From Dinochytrium kinnereticum (Eukaryota > Chytridiomycota > Chytridiomycetes > Chytridiales > Chytridiaceae): 64,000 nucleotides of DNA. Position 1 is the stretch's first letter; every line of letters starts with the position of its first letter. Below the pieces are notes generated by a model, which saw only the letters and a program-made list of their open reading frames with translations, was not told the DNA's origin and made no database searches. Below are positions 27,124 through 40,077 of this stretch, piece after piece. Made by a program: the position numbers and the translations under genes. The DNA lies in the NCBI GenBank assembly GCA_027604005.1, contig JADGJT010000104.1:1-64000 (forward strand), read 5' to 3'.

Positions 27124-29966
27124 TTATAAGCCTAAATTAACCACCCTTCCGGTAGCCCTCGACGCCCTCCTCTCGCGATCTCTCTCAGCAGGCGTTGTAG
27201 CATGCCTACTATTCCCAACTCTCGGTAAATTAGCAGTACCAGGTGTCAATGGTGTCGTCCTGCTAGGACTAAATCCTGCAACCCCCGTGGGCGTTTCCCC
27301 AGACCTTGTCAACTCATCCAAAGCAACCGTTGATATCGCAATAGGAGGAGGCCGAGCAGTTTCAATTAAAAATGTAGGACTTTCACTGGTCGGAGGGTTC
27401 GGGATGGAAGGGAGACTTGGGCGCCGTGGCAGTGGGATCCTGAGGAAAGGGGAGAAGTCTGTCGGGGATGCTGGGGCTGGAGCTCTTCGGGGAATTGGGA
27501 GTGTTGCGGAGCGGAGATTGAGCATCCCATCCTCGGAATTTGGTCTTGTAGGAGTCATCGATGTTTGAGATCTGCTTAATGTCCAAGAAGCCCATTGGCC
27601 AATATCCCGAATTCTCGATAATGTGAAATTCATACTACTTGCGTCGTTGGATGCTGTGGCGATCCCACCTCCTGCGGCGGCACTAGCATTGCCTCCGTCT
27701 CCAGGACCCCAGTCAGGTCCACGCTCCATCTCCTCGCGCTCCCTTAAAATCTCTCGAATTCGCTGTCTCCGTCTAAACCCAAACGGGTCTAAAACGATTT
27801 GATCTTCTTCATCGAGATCTTCAATCCCAGGTCCTCTTCCTAATGTACGTCTTACAGGCGGCGCTTCATTCGCGTTAGCCCCGATGCCGCCTTCACCGCC
27901 TGGTTGTTCTCCTCCATTGTTGTCAGGGACTTCCTCTTCTTCGTCTTTTCGAACGTAGGCTGCGACTTGCAGCTTTCGCATACGACGTTTCCATATGAAA
28001 CTTCCTATCCCCCATGCTAACGATATAATTACCGGAAGAGAAAGCATCGACCACAGAATTAAACGCGAGGCATCGGGAGGTGATGTTGCGGAATTACTGC
28101 CCAGCGTAGTCGGAGGTCCAGTTGGAACTCCCACTGGAACAGTCGGACTTGACAATATCGCAGCGGTAGGAAACCGTGGCCATGCAAATGGCTGCGTTGA
28201 AAACCCAGCCGAAGCAAAGCGGTACCCCCGAACCCTACTCCCAACATTAATCCCAAAAGCCATCAAATCGGCTCCAAAACTTTCGAGTACCTCTGCTTGA
28301 ACTTGTGTCGAGTCATTAGAGGTTGTGTAGTCCCTCCAAAGTCCTTGTTCGATGGTGCCTTGGTCTCCCGGAACGACAAACTCAAAGAGACACACCATTT
28401 TCATCAGAGGTCGTGATGTGAGGAAGGTTCTGTTTGTCATGAATTGGCGCCACCATGCTTGCTTAACGTCAAGGGGAGTCACAGGAGGGATTGGAGGCTC
28501 ACGGGAAAATGAGGAGGATGGGAAAGCATAGGAAGGATTCCCGCCAGCAGGCGTTAATATGGAGGGGTTCGTTGCGTTATAAACGAATATAGCGTTGGTT
28601 TCGGAAACCATGAAGGGCTTGTTTCGGGAAGCTGAATAGATTTCATAGAAGTTGGGATACCGGTAGTTTCTCGGGTAGCCATTTAAAATAGATTCAAATC
28701 TGCCTAGCTGTGGAATAATATTCAGGTATTCCGGAATATCGGTAGAGTTGGGATAATGATATATTGATCTGCATGCGACAAAAAAGGATGTTAATATAAA
28801 ACTGCTCCTTCAATTAAACCCTCAAAAACTACTCACAACCCAACCCAGTCAACAACATCATCACCCGGAAAATATGGCGCATAAGGGTCATCATCCGCAT
28901 TCAGTCTCCCATCTCTATTCGTATCTAACTGGTCCCAATCTTCCCGACTCACTGACCCAGCCGTGGCCGAGAAAGTTTGATTCGGCCAAGGATATCCCAT
29001 CCCAACCTGCGGCGACCAAACCATTGCCGTCATGTTTGACAACAACCCCGTCGGATCCCCACCAACAAGCCTCTCAAGATCCATATCCCTAGCATTAAGT
29101 CCTTTAAAAAAAGCCATCGGTGATCTGATGGCTCGTGCGAGTCGTGACCAGAGGGATTTAAACGCCACGGGTTGTTGTCCATAAGGTACAAAGGGGGTGT
29201 TCATGGATGGTGCTAAGCGGAGAAAAACACGCCGCCCATGACGGTTAATGTAGATGCAGGTTAGGAGGGCGGCGGAAAGGTGAAGGTCGGTGATGGAGCC
29301 GAGTGGGAGGATAGGGTTTAGGGTGAGATAGATGGCTGCATCGGTTCCAGTTTGATCAACTAGTTGGATGGGGGGTAAGTCGGTGATGGGAAGAGTTTGG
29401 GTGAAATGGTAGGAAGAAGGAACGTTCCCTGTTCTTCTGGCGTAGCTTGACGGTGTGTCCTTTGAGGTGTCCAGAAATACGGAAAGGTAGAGCGACCCGT
29501 CTGCGGGTTCATTTCTAGCCAAAGGGCGCTGGGGGGCTTGGGTCGGGATGGATGATCTTGATGATGTTAGAGAAGGTGATGTTGATGCTGCGGATGGGTT
29601 CTGTGATGTCGAGGCTTGATCCTGTCTCTGTTCCAAGATTCTTTCACTGCGTGCAACTTCAGCCGGCGCATTAGGCACGATATTCGTCGAGGCCATCACG
29701 CCAGAAGAGAATGCAAGGACATAAAAGATCGAAATAAAAGAAGTCAATGCTCCAGTGGGGATCGCATGGTCTGATTTGCCGTTTTTCGAGGATTCCAACT
29801 GTGTTAGCCTCATCAGTAGTAGATCCGAGAATGTCTCAGCCCCGACTTTGCTGCTAGCGCCAAGCTTATGTCTCATCCGTCGAAACTTAAGTCTTGCGTT
29901 TCGATGAGTTCTAAACTGCTCTTCGTCATGAAACTGGCTGCAGCCCGAACTACGGTCTGTAAACAT
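27124..29966 (-). CDS. Membrane-anchored GH26-like protein, probable pseudoenzyme
   Basis: Two exons (29966-28837 and 28768-27124) give about 925 residues. After about 70 residues comes a hydrophobic stretch (ALTSFISIFYVLAFSSGVMA), then a Ser/Thr/Pro linker, then a domain resembling glycoside hydrolase family 26 proteins of fungi. It has RRVFLRLAPSMNTPFVPYGQ, AMVWSPQVGMGYPWPNQ, the calcium-loop-like DTNRDGRLNADDDPYAPY, FPGDDVVDWVGLSIYHYPN and KPFMVSETNAIF. The family acid/base glutamate normally sits in an HEMNG-like block. Here that block reads PSMNT, so the residue is missing, while the glutamate in SETN is kept. A transmembrane helix (LILWSMLSLPVIISLAWGIG) and a long Pro/Ser/Arg-rich cytosolic tail with RRR clusters follow. 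A wall-binding or sensing role fits but is inference. Confidence 0.75.
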
Positions 29967-30133
29967 CACAGCACGACACTAGCGTGTGAACGCAAGATGG
30001 GATATGAATGACTGACTGGCTGCCTTTTTAGGAGCCGCTGCTGTCTGCTGTAATTGGAATCTTCAGAAAAGATCAGCCTTGTGCCGTCCCCGACTGCTTG
30101 AAAAAGTCGACGATACTATTTGGTCCTGACACT

Positions 30134-30145
30134 CTTTTATATAGG
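30134..30145 (-). promoter_or_regulatory. Candidate TATA box of the GH26-like gene
   Basis: The minus strand reads CCTATATAAAAG, a near-perfect TATA element about 170 bp upstream of the ATG at 29966. The rest of the gap 29967-30556 shows no gene. Confidence 0.45.
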
Positions 30146-30556
30146 TGGCCCAGCAACGATTCTGACGAAGGCTGTCTCTGTCGCCCACCCCCGTATCCCT
30201 CTTAATACGGAATCCAACCCTATTAAGCGTAAGCCGTTGACCAGAGTAAGGCTCGAGGATGCCACGATCAGCTATCAGGGGGCGTGAGAGGCAAAGCTAA
30301 TTGTCCAGTTTGCGTGCGAACTCCCGCGTGCAAATGGATGTGGGCCCTTGTCAAGCGCCCACTCACTTCCTGTAGCGTTTAAAGCTCAGAATTAAAGATA
30401 CTCGATCGATGTGAGGGCTGCGTTGGCCGTTGTGATCGTAAACGGTTCTTGCCCTCTCACGAAGGTTGGTGGTGTGGTCAATGTTTGCCTCAAAGTTGTT
30501 CAATTTCCAGAAGGCATCGAACCAGAACAAAAATTTGATTCCAACTCTGTTTTTGT

Positions 30557-32173
30557 TTATTTTTCTTCTTTGCTGAACGGTGGGATGAGCACTGACCCTT
30601 CCTAATGAATGTTGAATGTAAGAAAGCATGCAATGGACAATATCTGAATGCGTGCGCGAGCACGCTGCGAACTGAAGCGACAAAACAAAATATGGCAGCA
30701 GACGCACCATGATCCTCCGAGCTGTTCGCATCATGACAGTTGAACCAACCTTCCACCCCTCACCTTCGCGAAAAACACTCGCCCCCGCAGACGCCACCCC
30801 GGCAGGATGTCCAACCCTCAGCCACCGAATGTCCTGGTCCCCTGTACTCTCCAACTTTGTGAGAAGCGCGTCACTAACAACTGTTCCTGGCACACAAGCT
30901 GAAGCGGCAGCCGCCAATAGTACTGTGGCTGGAATGGTTCTATGAATATTTCCGACGCTTACTGCCCTTACAAACACATCAGCCTCGCCAGGGAGTATCT
31001 TGCCATTGCTGCTGGTTGTGTATGGTGAGGTAGGGGTGGAGATTAGGCAGATTTTGGGGGTTGAAGGGGTAACGTTTAAGCTCAGAGCTTTCCCGGCGTT
31101 CGCGCGAATAGATTCTATTAGGGACATCATATCGGTGTCTTGGTCGAGCTGGGAAGGTGGAAGGCTGAATGTTTCGTGAGACATCCCGAGACTTTCACGG
31201 GAAGCAAAGACCACTGGTAGACCACAGTCCATGACTGATACATGAATCTTCATAATGTATAAGAAAATCGCATAAACAAAACGACTAAAACAAAAAAACA
31301 CCAATACCTTCTTGCCATGACACTCAACATCAACCGTTCCAACGACTCCAACAGGGTCCAAAAATTCTACCTCAATACCTGCAGCTGTTCCCGGAACTCC
31401 ACTTATTTTATCATCCCCTGTCTCCATCACTTGAACCTTAAAATCCCTGGCATTATCTCCATTCTGCTGAATAGACCTAAGAATTTCGACCGGAACGTGG
31501 GCAAGGATTTTTTGATGGGTGTTAAGTGCGTAAATTGATATGGAGACTAATGAAGTTTTAGTCGATGAGATATTTTTTTTTTGGGAGGTGAGATTTCGCA
31601 AGGCGCGAGAGAGGATGGTCTGGTGAGGAATAATCCCGTCGGTTATGGCTGACTGGGCGACCGCGGCGATTAGGTTTCCGCAGGTTGTAGACCTGTTTTA
31701 ATCTTTTAGGAATGGATGCTGAACAACAACATGACCGACCAATCTACTTTCGGTTTCCGAACTTCAACTTGACCAAATTTGTACACAACGTCGATAGGCC
31801 ACCCAGCCGTAAACGATTCAGGCGAAAACCCTTCCTCCTTGAGCGGTCGCCCAATCACAGCTACTTTAGATAAAGACGAGATTCCTCCCCCAAGGCCATC
31901 GATCTGACGGCCATCTGGGTCGGGTGAGCCTTGTTTTGCTCCGTTAAATCGGTGTGATTGCAAGGTCCTTTACCTATGGCTCGCAAAATAATCTTTTCTT
32001 GGGTTGTTGGAGGGAATGCGCAGAGGTCCTTTGCCTGGAAGATCAAACCCTTGCTGGGGTGGGCAGAATGTGGTGTTTTGGATAGTTTAACAAGCGCTGT
32101 GATTTATGATGTCGCAGGTGGGCTGTTGCTCTCACCTGGTCCCTCCACGATAGAACGCCGCTGGCACCTTCAT
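30557..32173 (-). CDS. PrpF-family isomerase/tautomerase
   Basis: Seven or so small exons reconstruct a protein of the PrpF family (diaminopimelate-epimerase fold). The N-terminus is MKVPAAFYRGGTSKGLIFQ, where RGGTSKG is the family signature. Then come GSPDPDGRQIDGLGGGISSL, SKVAVIGRP, WSTTCGNLIAAVAQSAITDG, ISGVPGTAAGIEVEFLDPVG, HVSVMDCGLPVVF and the terminal VMMRTARRIMEGSVLIPPF. The active-site Lys (SKG) and Cys (TCGN) positions are retained. Bacterial PrpF isomerises trans- to cis-aconitate-type substrates in propionate catabolism; relatives are 4-oxalomesaconate tautomerases. The substrate here cannot be told. Several spliceosomal introns, two with less usual donors (GTCGGT, GTGCGT), show it is a resident eukaryotic gene. 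It is divergent from cytochrome c1, 1,050 bp away. Confidence 0.88.
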
Positions 32174-33223
32174 GATGAATTTGTCACCAAATAATTACGA
32201 ACTCGTCACGCGTTTGGTGCCTGTTCGCATCGCATCACGCATCTCTGCACAGCAGAGTGCAACTGGAGTGTATTCCAAACCACTGCATATTTTCAACAAC
32301 AGCAATCTCGCACGCAGGCATTTCAGCAAATGCTGAGGGCAGGAAGAGAGCGCGTGTACTGTAAGATTTGTTGCTTCGCCCTGCTTTGCTCTAGCCATGC
32401 GTGGAGAGCGGTGTCGACGGAAGTCGATGAGGCAGGCAGTGGCAGGCAGGCGAGGAGGAAGGAGACAGGCAAGGCGACTGGGGGGAGAGTTGCCTCATCG
32501 TCATTTCAACTTCAGAAAATCTCGCAGCTTTGTGAGACGAGAAAAAACGCAAAAAAAGCTCCCTATTGCCCGCTCACTCTTTCTTTTTTTCCTTTGCTGT
32601 TGGGGACTCACACACCTCATCATCTTTCAAAGGAAGCCAACTGCCTGCTGCAGATAGCCTCGCTTCATCCGGCATCACCGACTATCCCCCCCGCTTTGCT
32701 CGTTGTTGAGATTGCAGGTAATAACTTTGCTTGCGAGGTTATCTGCCTGCCGGCCAGTTGTTGGGGGTTGAAGGTGCTGAAGGCTTGGGGTTGATGAGGC
32801 TCTTGAAGCGCTGGACGAATAAGTGAAGATCTTAGCAACCAAAATAGAGGGAGAAGTGGTTTGGAAGGGGGTTTGAGAGTGATGCTATGTTAGAGTCACA
32901 GAATGTTCTGATCGGTGAGAAGTTCACTGGAGCTGATGGCGAAGTTGGACGCGATTTATTGCTGGTGATGCCAGGATCACTTAAGCAGCGAATTCTGTGA
33001 TAGGCGACCTTAAGTTTCTGCTAGGCTGTAGATGTGATGTGTGTTTCTTCTGAACAGAAGTAGTTTAAGCTGGAGAGTTTGATAGGAAGAAATTGGATCT
33101 CGTCGGCTTTATGGTGTCCAGCGCTTGCGATGATCGAATCTGTGCATTGCTCCATGGCACTTCTAGTGTTGTTGCAATATCTGACCATTCTTGTTTGTTC
33201 TTTCCATTTCCCATGAAGCAGCC
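32174..33223. other. Divergent intergenic region
   Basis: This 1.05-kb gap lies between the starts of the PrpF gene (minus) and cytochrome c1 (plus) and should hold both promoters. The stretch near 32430-32470 is rich in AGGC-type repeats. Short open frames here have no protein-like features. Confidence 0.5.
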
Positions 33224-34523
33224 ATGTTTTCACGGCTCGCCATGACTAGCGCCAGGCGTGGCTTGAACTCAAGACCCAACTTCACCCGCTTCGCCTCCAC
33301 CTCCTCCACCGCCTCTGAGACTGGCGCCTTTGGTTCCAGGAAAGAAGCTCTTGTCTGGTTCTCGAAGGCCACCGCTGTTTGCGGTGTCCTCGGCTACACC
33401 CTTGCCAACACCGCCTTCACCGATGAGCGCATGAGGGTTTACGGCCAATCGGTCGCCGAGTTTTCCAGGATGCTCCAGGAGAAGGCGAAGGAGTTTGGCG
33501 TTGACTTGCAAATTCCTCTGTTGGAGGCCAAGGCCTTCGCTCTTTTGGATGATGGAATTCACCCCCCTCACTATCCTTGGGACCACAAGAGCTGGTTCAA
33601 GAGCTACGACCACGCCTCGTATGTTGATCGATATCCTTTCTACTTTTTGTTTACTGCATTAGCTATTCTGTTTATTTTAATATTTTGCCGATCTAGCATT
33701 CGACGTGGATACCAGGTCTACCGTGAGGTCTGCGCTGCTTGCCACTCCATGGATTTGTTGGCCTGGCGTAACCTTGTTGGTGTCTCGCACACTGAGGCTG
33801 AGGCCAAGGCTATGGCTGAGGAGTACGAGTACATCGACGGGCCAAACGACAAGGGTGAGATGTTCAACCGCCCTGGAAAGGTTCGTTTACATTTTAGTCG
33901 CCAATGCCTATTTTCCCAGTAAATAATGTGCTGTCATCATTTCATTTCAAATTTTCCAGCTCTCAGACCACTTCCCTAAGCCCTACCCTAACGAGGAGGC
34001 AGCCCGTGCCGCTAACGGTGGGGCCTACCCCCCCGATCTGTCTTGCATCGTTAAAGCCCGCCACGGAGAGGAGGATTACATTTTTGCTCTCCTCCTCGGA
34101 TACTCTGAACCCCCCGCTGGTCTCTCTCTCCGTGAGGGTCTCCACTTCAACCCATACTTCCCTGGAGGTGCCATTTCGATGGCCCGTGCGCTGTACGACG
34201 AGGTTGTCGAGTACGAGGATGGTACCCCCAACAACGCTTCGCAGCTTGCCAAGGATGTTTCGACATTCTTGACCTGGGCTTCTTACCCTGAACACGATGA
34301 CAGGAAGAAGATGGGATTGAAGGCTTTGGCTATGTCTGCCATGATGTTGGGTCTTTCCGTTTACTGGAAGAGGTTTAAGTGGTCTTACATCAAGTCAAGG
34401 AAGATTGTTTACAAGCCATCTGGAACCGTATGTGTTTACTTTTTTTCTTTTGTATTGTATTTTTTTGATAACTTTGACCCTTTTTCAAACGTTTTTTGCC
34501 AATTACAGATCCGTGAGGTTTAA
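33224..34523 (+). CDS. CYT1: Cytochrome c1, mitochondrial complex III
   Basis: Four exons give the heme-bearing c1 subunit of the ubiquinol-cytochrome c reductase. The first about 35 residues are Arg/Ser-rich with no acids ([18 protein letters not shown]), a matrix-targeting presequence. A hydrophobic sorting segment ([18 protein letters not shown]) follows. Covalent heme binding is by VCAACH, and the axial Met lies in [15 protein letters not shown]. The family blocks [43 protein letters not shown] and [20 protein letters not shown] are intact. So is the C-terminal anchor [20 protein letters not shown] followed by [18 protein letters not shown]. The last exon encodes only IREV before TAA at 34521. 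Length matches the family. Confidence 0.97.
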
Positions 34524-35206
34524 AAAACTACTCACACTCACACGGACACACTTCTGCTGGACTGGCCTTAGAAAATGGAATTAAACCATGAGCGGCTACT
34601 CAGATTTTTTTTATGCCCCCCTTTTGTGTTTGGTTTTCTCCTTCTTTTACCTTTACTTTGTGACCTGTCCTTGTCTTTCTTTTCCTGTGTGATGTCCTTG
34701 AATCTTCGTCCTGGATTCCCTGTTCAGCATTCGCGATGCGAGTGGAAGTATTGGCTCTTCTTCCATCTCAAAAAGATTAGACGTGGTCTTTTTAGGATTT
34801 TTTCTCTGCATTTTCTTTAGTTCTCGCTTTCTTTCTTTCTTTATTTTCTCTTTTCTTGGACGAATCCAACTCAAATGACATCGGAAAATAAAGGCCTCCC
34901 CCCCGCCTTTATTGGGAAAAAAATACATTTGATATTATGCCTCATGAATATACACGGCTTTGAAGGCTTCACGTTCAATTTGACCAGATTTGATTTTTGG
35001 TCAAGCCGAATTTCTTCGTGTGTTCTGATGCATCATCTCTGCTGAGTTTGGATAGCGAAACAGCGCCCTGCAACTGCTACAGCTCTACCCTACTCGTAAC
35101 TCTATTAGGAGAAAGTGGCCTGGCCTGCATTCCCTGAAAAATCGAGTGCGAGTATCGTAACTATTCGCACAACCGTCGATCCGTCACGGGTGGAGGAGGC
35201 CAAAAG
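34524..35206. other. Intergenic
   Basis: The 3' region of cytochrome c1 and the promoter of ATG13. It is pyrimidine-rich on the plus strand (34600-34860) with nothing coding-like. Confidence 0.6.
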
Positions 35207-38200
35207 ATGTATTCTCACCAGGGGGCGAAGATAACTTCGCCGAAACCAACCGATTCTGGAAGTATGGGACCTGGTGGAGGAGGAGGAGGAGGAGCGGGGG
35301 GCCCTGGACCCAATATAGGAGACCGCATAATGCCACCCTTCTTTTCGAACTCAAAAGACGCCGCCTCCTCTGTCCTCTCGGTCGCATCATCAGCGGGAAG
35401 CGTAGTGACAACCTCTGGAGGCTCCGGAAAGACCAAAGACGAGTCCATAGTTCAAAACTTTTGTAGCAAAGCTGCCCAGATTATCGTCCAGTCTCGTTGG
35501 ACCCACCCCAATTCCCAACAGCTTCCGCATCAGCACCCTTCCGCGAATTCTTCCGCCAGCGCCTCTCCTTCTCATTCTCCTGCTATACCTTCTTCTCCCC
35601 CTGTTGGAAGTCCTCTGGTTTCGAGACGGCTTTCAGCGGGGGGGTTTCGGCCGGGGTCTCCTGCCCCTGGTGGGCATTTGGGATCACCTCTGGCTTTGGG
35701 GTTAGCGGGGCATGGAAGAAATTTACATGTTAAGACTAACAAATGGGTAATTAGTGCTTTTTCCCCGCATGACTTAATGCGAATGGACCTAACTTTAGTT
35801 TGCTGTATTTTTATTAGTTCAACCTGGAAACACCCGACATTGAGCCTTTGCGAACAGAGATGAAACAGTGGCGATCTATGACTTCCAGCGCGTCTCCACC
35901 TCCTCCTCTTATCATTGACCTCTATCTTGACCTGTCAGAGTTGGCCCCGAATCAAATCCTTATCTTGAAAGATGAGGTTACGCAGAGGAGGAAGCGAATA
36001 GCTCCAGAGCTCTTGCAGGTTCATGATATGGCCACTGGGGCCTTAATGAAGAGAAAGAGGGTGTTGCTGGAGACTTGGCAGTTATCTATGGCGTGGGTTC
36101 AATATTCTATCCGCACGTTTTCTGTTTGTTTTGGTGATATTGATATGCTGCTGATACTTCTCTCTTTTTTTTGGTTCGGTTCGGGTGTAAAGACATCCTA
36201 TTCCGGTACCTGCGCCTGAAGTTCCTGTTATGTACAAAAAGATGGTCATGTTCTTTCGATCGCTTTACTCCTTTACTCGCTTGCTACCTGCCTATCGACT
36301 CTTTCGGAAGCTTAGAAAAAGCAAAGGTGGGCCGTTGAAAATTGGCTATCGTCTTTCGACTGGAAGAGTCATCTCTCCAGATGAAGCCGGGCTTGGTGAG
36401 TATTTTGCATGATGCTTTTCTGTTTGTTTTTATGGATGTGTGATTTATTTTTTTTAAAAAAAAAAAAAATATTCGAAGATCAACTCCATTTGACGTCTGA
36501 TATGAGAAGATGGGTTTCCGAATATCGATTCGAGAATGTCGACACGATGCTTGGGTGAGGATGCTTTTCTGTTGCTGAAAATACTGAAATCTTATTGTTT
36601 AGTACTTTTAATCTTCATGTTGCCTACCGCCTTGAATGCGAATTCACTGTTGATAACCCCGAAGCCGTCTTAAGTTCACGTTTTGCCGACATGGATAATA
36701 ATTATTTTGGTCCACGATCCCTTGATATTCCCGCCCAACGAGGAGAGCCCAGCCGGCTATCTGGTCGTCAGCCTTCTAGTATAAATCAACATCATGCAGC
36801 TTCAAGCCTACCAGCGCGCCAATCATACGCTGCCTCCTCCTCTTCCCAAGGAAGCGCTGGAGCAAGTTCTGGCCCCGTGGTTATATCCGGCACCTCCCCT
36901 AACGCCCTTTCTTCTAAAGGCGCTGTTAATATCCCTTCTGGATCTCTTCCAGTACACCTCCGCGCTGGTCAGGCTGGTGGTAGAACCTCTATAATCTCAA
37001 CTTCACCTTCTCCCGATGTATATCGCTATCGCATTGGAAGCGCGACGAGCGTGGGACAGGATTTGCCGACAGGATCTGGCGCATCGAGCTCGAGAATGCA
37101 CGTCCTGCCGCGACGGGATGGGGATACGAGTGGAAGCTTAAAACGGGTTTCTTCTGGACAGAGTATTCCGGGATTAAGCGTTCATTATGCCTCTCCGTTC
37201 TTGCAGAGTCCAGGATCAAATCCTGGAAACCTCGCGTCGAGGGATCCTTCTGGGAGCCTGTTTGATCCATCTGAGCCTCCCCCGTTTTCGGCCCTGAACT
37301 CTGATCAGATACTTGGTGGAGCGCTTGTTGAAGGGGAGGAGATAGAGAAGACAATTGCGGCAAAAAAGAAGAGCTTTAGATTGAGCAGTGATGCACTTTT
37401 TGGATTGGATATTGGAAGCCCTCCGTTTGAGCATGTGAGGGCCCTTGATAGCCAGGTTTGTTCGAATTCATTTCTCGTATAATTTCATTTTATTTATTAC
37501 TAACAAGGTTCATTAGAAAAGCAAGTTACAAGGGGGTAGATCGTCGTCTTCATTGGCGAATTCTGGGAATTCGAGTCATTCTGGTGGTAGCAATGTTGAG
37601 GGTATGACACGTAGACCTTCATTTACATTTCCACAAGCATCCCCTTCTACCACCGTCCTGCACCCAAGCCAACTAGCCGCCGTATCCACTCGAGGAGGCG
37701 GAAGCTCCGGAGCTCAGACCATTATCCTTGGACCCACTCCATCCGGAGTTACCCCTCCCATAGGTCCATTCCTTTTCACCCCATCCTCGAGCCACCTCTT
37801 TCTCTCACATAATCTTCTTTCCTCTGGTAACCGACTGAGCCCCCCGCCTCTCGTCACGCTCGTCTCTGCTTCATCGGCAAATGAGTCTCGCACAGATCAG
37901 GATTCTCGATCTGCTGGAGACAATGTGGCTGAATTAGGGGATTTCCTTCGAGCTATGGATACTAAGAGGAGGTCATTACAGGCGAGAGTGGGGATTGGGG
38001 CTTCAGATGGATCACCGAGATCGCAGGATGGGTTTGGTAGCAGGAGTTCGGCTGGTTCCGATGCTTCGTTGTTGAGGAAGTCGTCGAGGTCTAGGGTATG
38101 TGAAAAGTGATTGCGGGTTCCGTAGTTGATTTTGCTTGCCCTTCTTTCTTTTAGATAGCTTTAGCGCGATTCCAGCAGCTGAAAGATATGAACGCCTCCT

Positions 38201-40077
38201 TCTCCGATTCCCTTCACGCCGCTATTAATAAGGAGGAGAAAGAAACCGCGCCTATTGCCCAAACCACTCAACGCCCTGTTCTCGAGCTTTTAGATGCCGA
38301 AAAGGAAGTTGGCCTTACCCATGCCGGTACTCGAGTTGGTTTAAGTAACGAAACCATCGAGCAGAGGTACTTTGGGAAGCATCTGTCGTCGCTTTCTCGT
38401 AATCACGCTTTGGCTATCACTGCTCCTTCATTAAGCACCGTGATGAGTGAGAGTGGGGAGGAGGGAAATGCGTCTGCGAGTGGACCCGGCGCGAATAGTG
38501 GTAGCGGGACGGGCGGGTCATCCATTGGAGCTTCAACTGGTTCCTCGGATAATCTACATCCGCTGCCTCAGCCTAGGGCTGCCGATATCTCTTCCACCCT
38601 TATACCGGTTGTGCAAGGTATGTCGATTGAACTACCATCCGCCGTTCCATCTGCGACGCTAGTTGCTCCGCTCCAGGGAGGCCGGGTCCGGAGTCGCAGT
38701 GGAGGAGTTATGTCTGGGATGGGTTATGAGGCTCTTTTAGGAGAGAATCGCCCCGGCATCGACGGGACTGGTGTCGGTGGTGGATTGAGGTCTGGAAACT
38801 CCGGGCTGACAGGATTGGAACGAGAGTGGGCCCGTAAGCCGCCCTCTGCGCCTTTCTCGTCAACCCGTGCGAAGCTGTCTGTTGGCGGAGGAATGTTTGC
38901 GCCTGGGCCGGGATCGTCTCCGTCTGCTACGCAAGCCAACGTTATTGTTGCGACTGAACCCGCTAGGGTTAGCAGTGGATTTTTTCCTACCCAGAAGACC
39001 TCGAGTTCAACAGAAGGGGAACCTGCATCGCCCACTGGGTCCTCCCTGAAATCGACTGCTGTGAGCTTAGGCAGCACACCAACATCATCTCAAATATACT
39101 CCTTCTCCCCTAATCAAGCTACCACCTCTTCACTCCAAGGGAGAGGAATGGGTGGGGCTGGAAGGATTGGGATTCTCGGGCCCTCTGCTTCTCCTTCGAG
39201 CTTCGCTGCTAATTCGGTTCGTTCGGCTTCGGGCGAGCGGGTCGCTTATTCTTCTTCTTCATCGACTGCAGCTATTCTTGCCCTTCCTGCTGTATCTTCG
39301 TTGTATCCCCGCCCGGCCTTCACATTCTCGACTGGATCTCAAAGGCCTTTCTCGGCTGCGACGGATCCCGCTAGGCGGTCGTCTTTGCCCCCCTCCAATT
39401 CTCAGACGTTGCTCACATTTGATGCCTCCCTCTCTCCGCTTTCTTCCGAGTCTCCGGCCTATCAGGGGAAAGCAGCGCCTGATGCACATCTCCGAGGGCC
39501 TAGCATGCCATCGAACGCTATGCCACTAACCACTCTTGCAAGCAAGGCTACGCCGGATGGTGTCGTCCCGTCCGCCTCAAGGTCTGGCCCAGTCGCGGCT
39601 GTCTCGGCACCTCCCATTGGCGCCGCTGCTGGCGTTGGTATTAGAGGGCAAACAGATGACGGAGAGCCCTTTCCAATGGACATCAGAGGCGGCGGGAAGG
39701 GGAGACGCAGAAGAGGCAAGTTAATGGAAGATGATGGTTATGGAAATCCTGAGTTTGAAGATGATGACGAGGAGGATGAAGAGGAGGATGAGGACGATTT
39801 TGAGGACCGGGATAAGACGGCCTTTGGGCTTGGCCTTGGAGGTTCGCGGTCTATGGGGGGAAGTGATTCGTTCGAGACGCGACAGCAGCAGCCAACGCGT
39901 CTTGATTTGGTCCGCTCTGGGGTTGGTTTTGGTGTCTCGCTTGGGAATGGGGGTGGCTCTGGGGGTGATTTTGGAGCTACCCCAGGTCCGGTTGTTAATG
40001 CGTTAGGTGTGCGGATGGGAGGTGAAGACGGAGCTGATATTTTTGATATGTCTGTGTATGGAGGCAATGCGCCTTGA
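35207..40077 (+). CDS. ATG13: Autophagy protein 13 (Atg1/ULK1 kinase complex)
   Basis: Seven exons (35207-about 35742, 35818-about 36093, 36195-36395, about 36480-36554, about 36599-37455, about 37516-38096, about 38156-40077) encode a protein of about 1,470 residues. The N-terminal HORMA domain is clear: KDESIVQNFCSKAAQIIVQS, WFNLETPDIEPLRTEMKQW, LIIDLYLDLSEL, VMYKKMVMFFRSLYSFTRLL, PAYRLFRKLRKSKGGPLKIG, and TFNLHVAYRLECEFTVDNPE ending LSSRFADMD. The remainder is Ser/Gly/Pro-rich and presumably disordered, as in other Atg13 proteins, where it carries Atg1- and Atg17-binding motifs and is phosphorylated by TORC1. PPFEHVRAL, LGDFLRAMDTKRRSL and an acidic block (EEDEEEDEDDFEDRDK) are visible in it. 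It is about twice the length of yeast Atg13. Confidence 0.93.
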
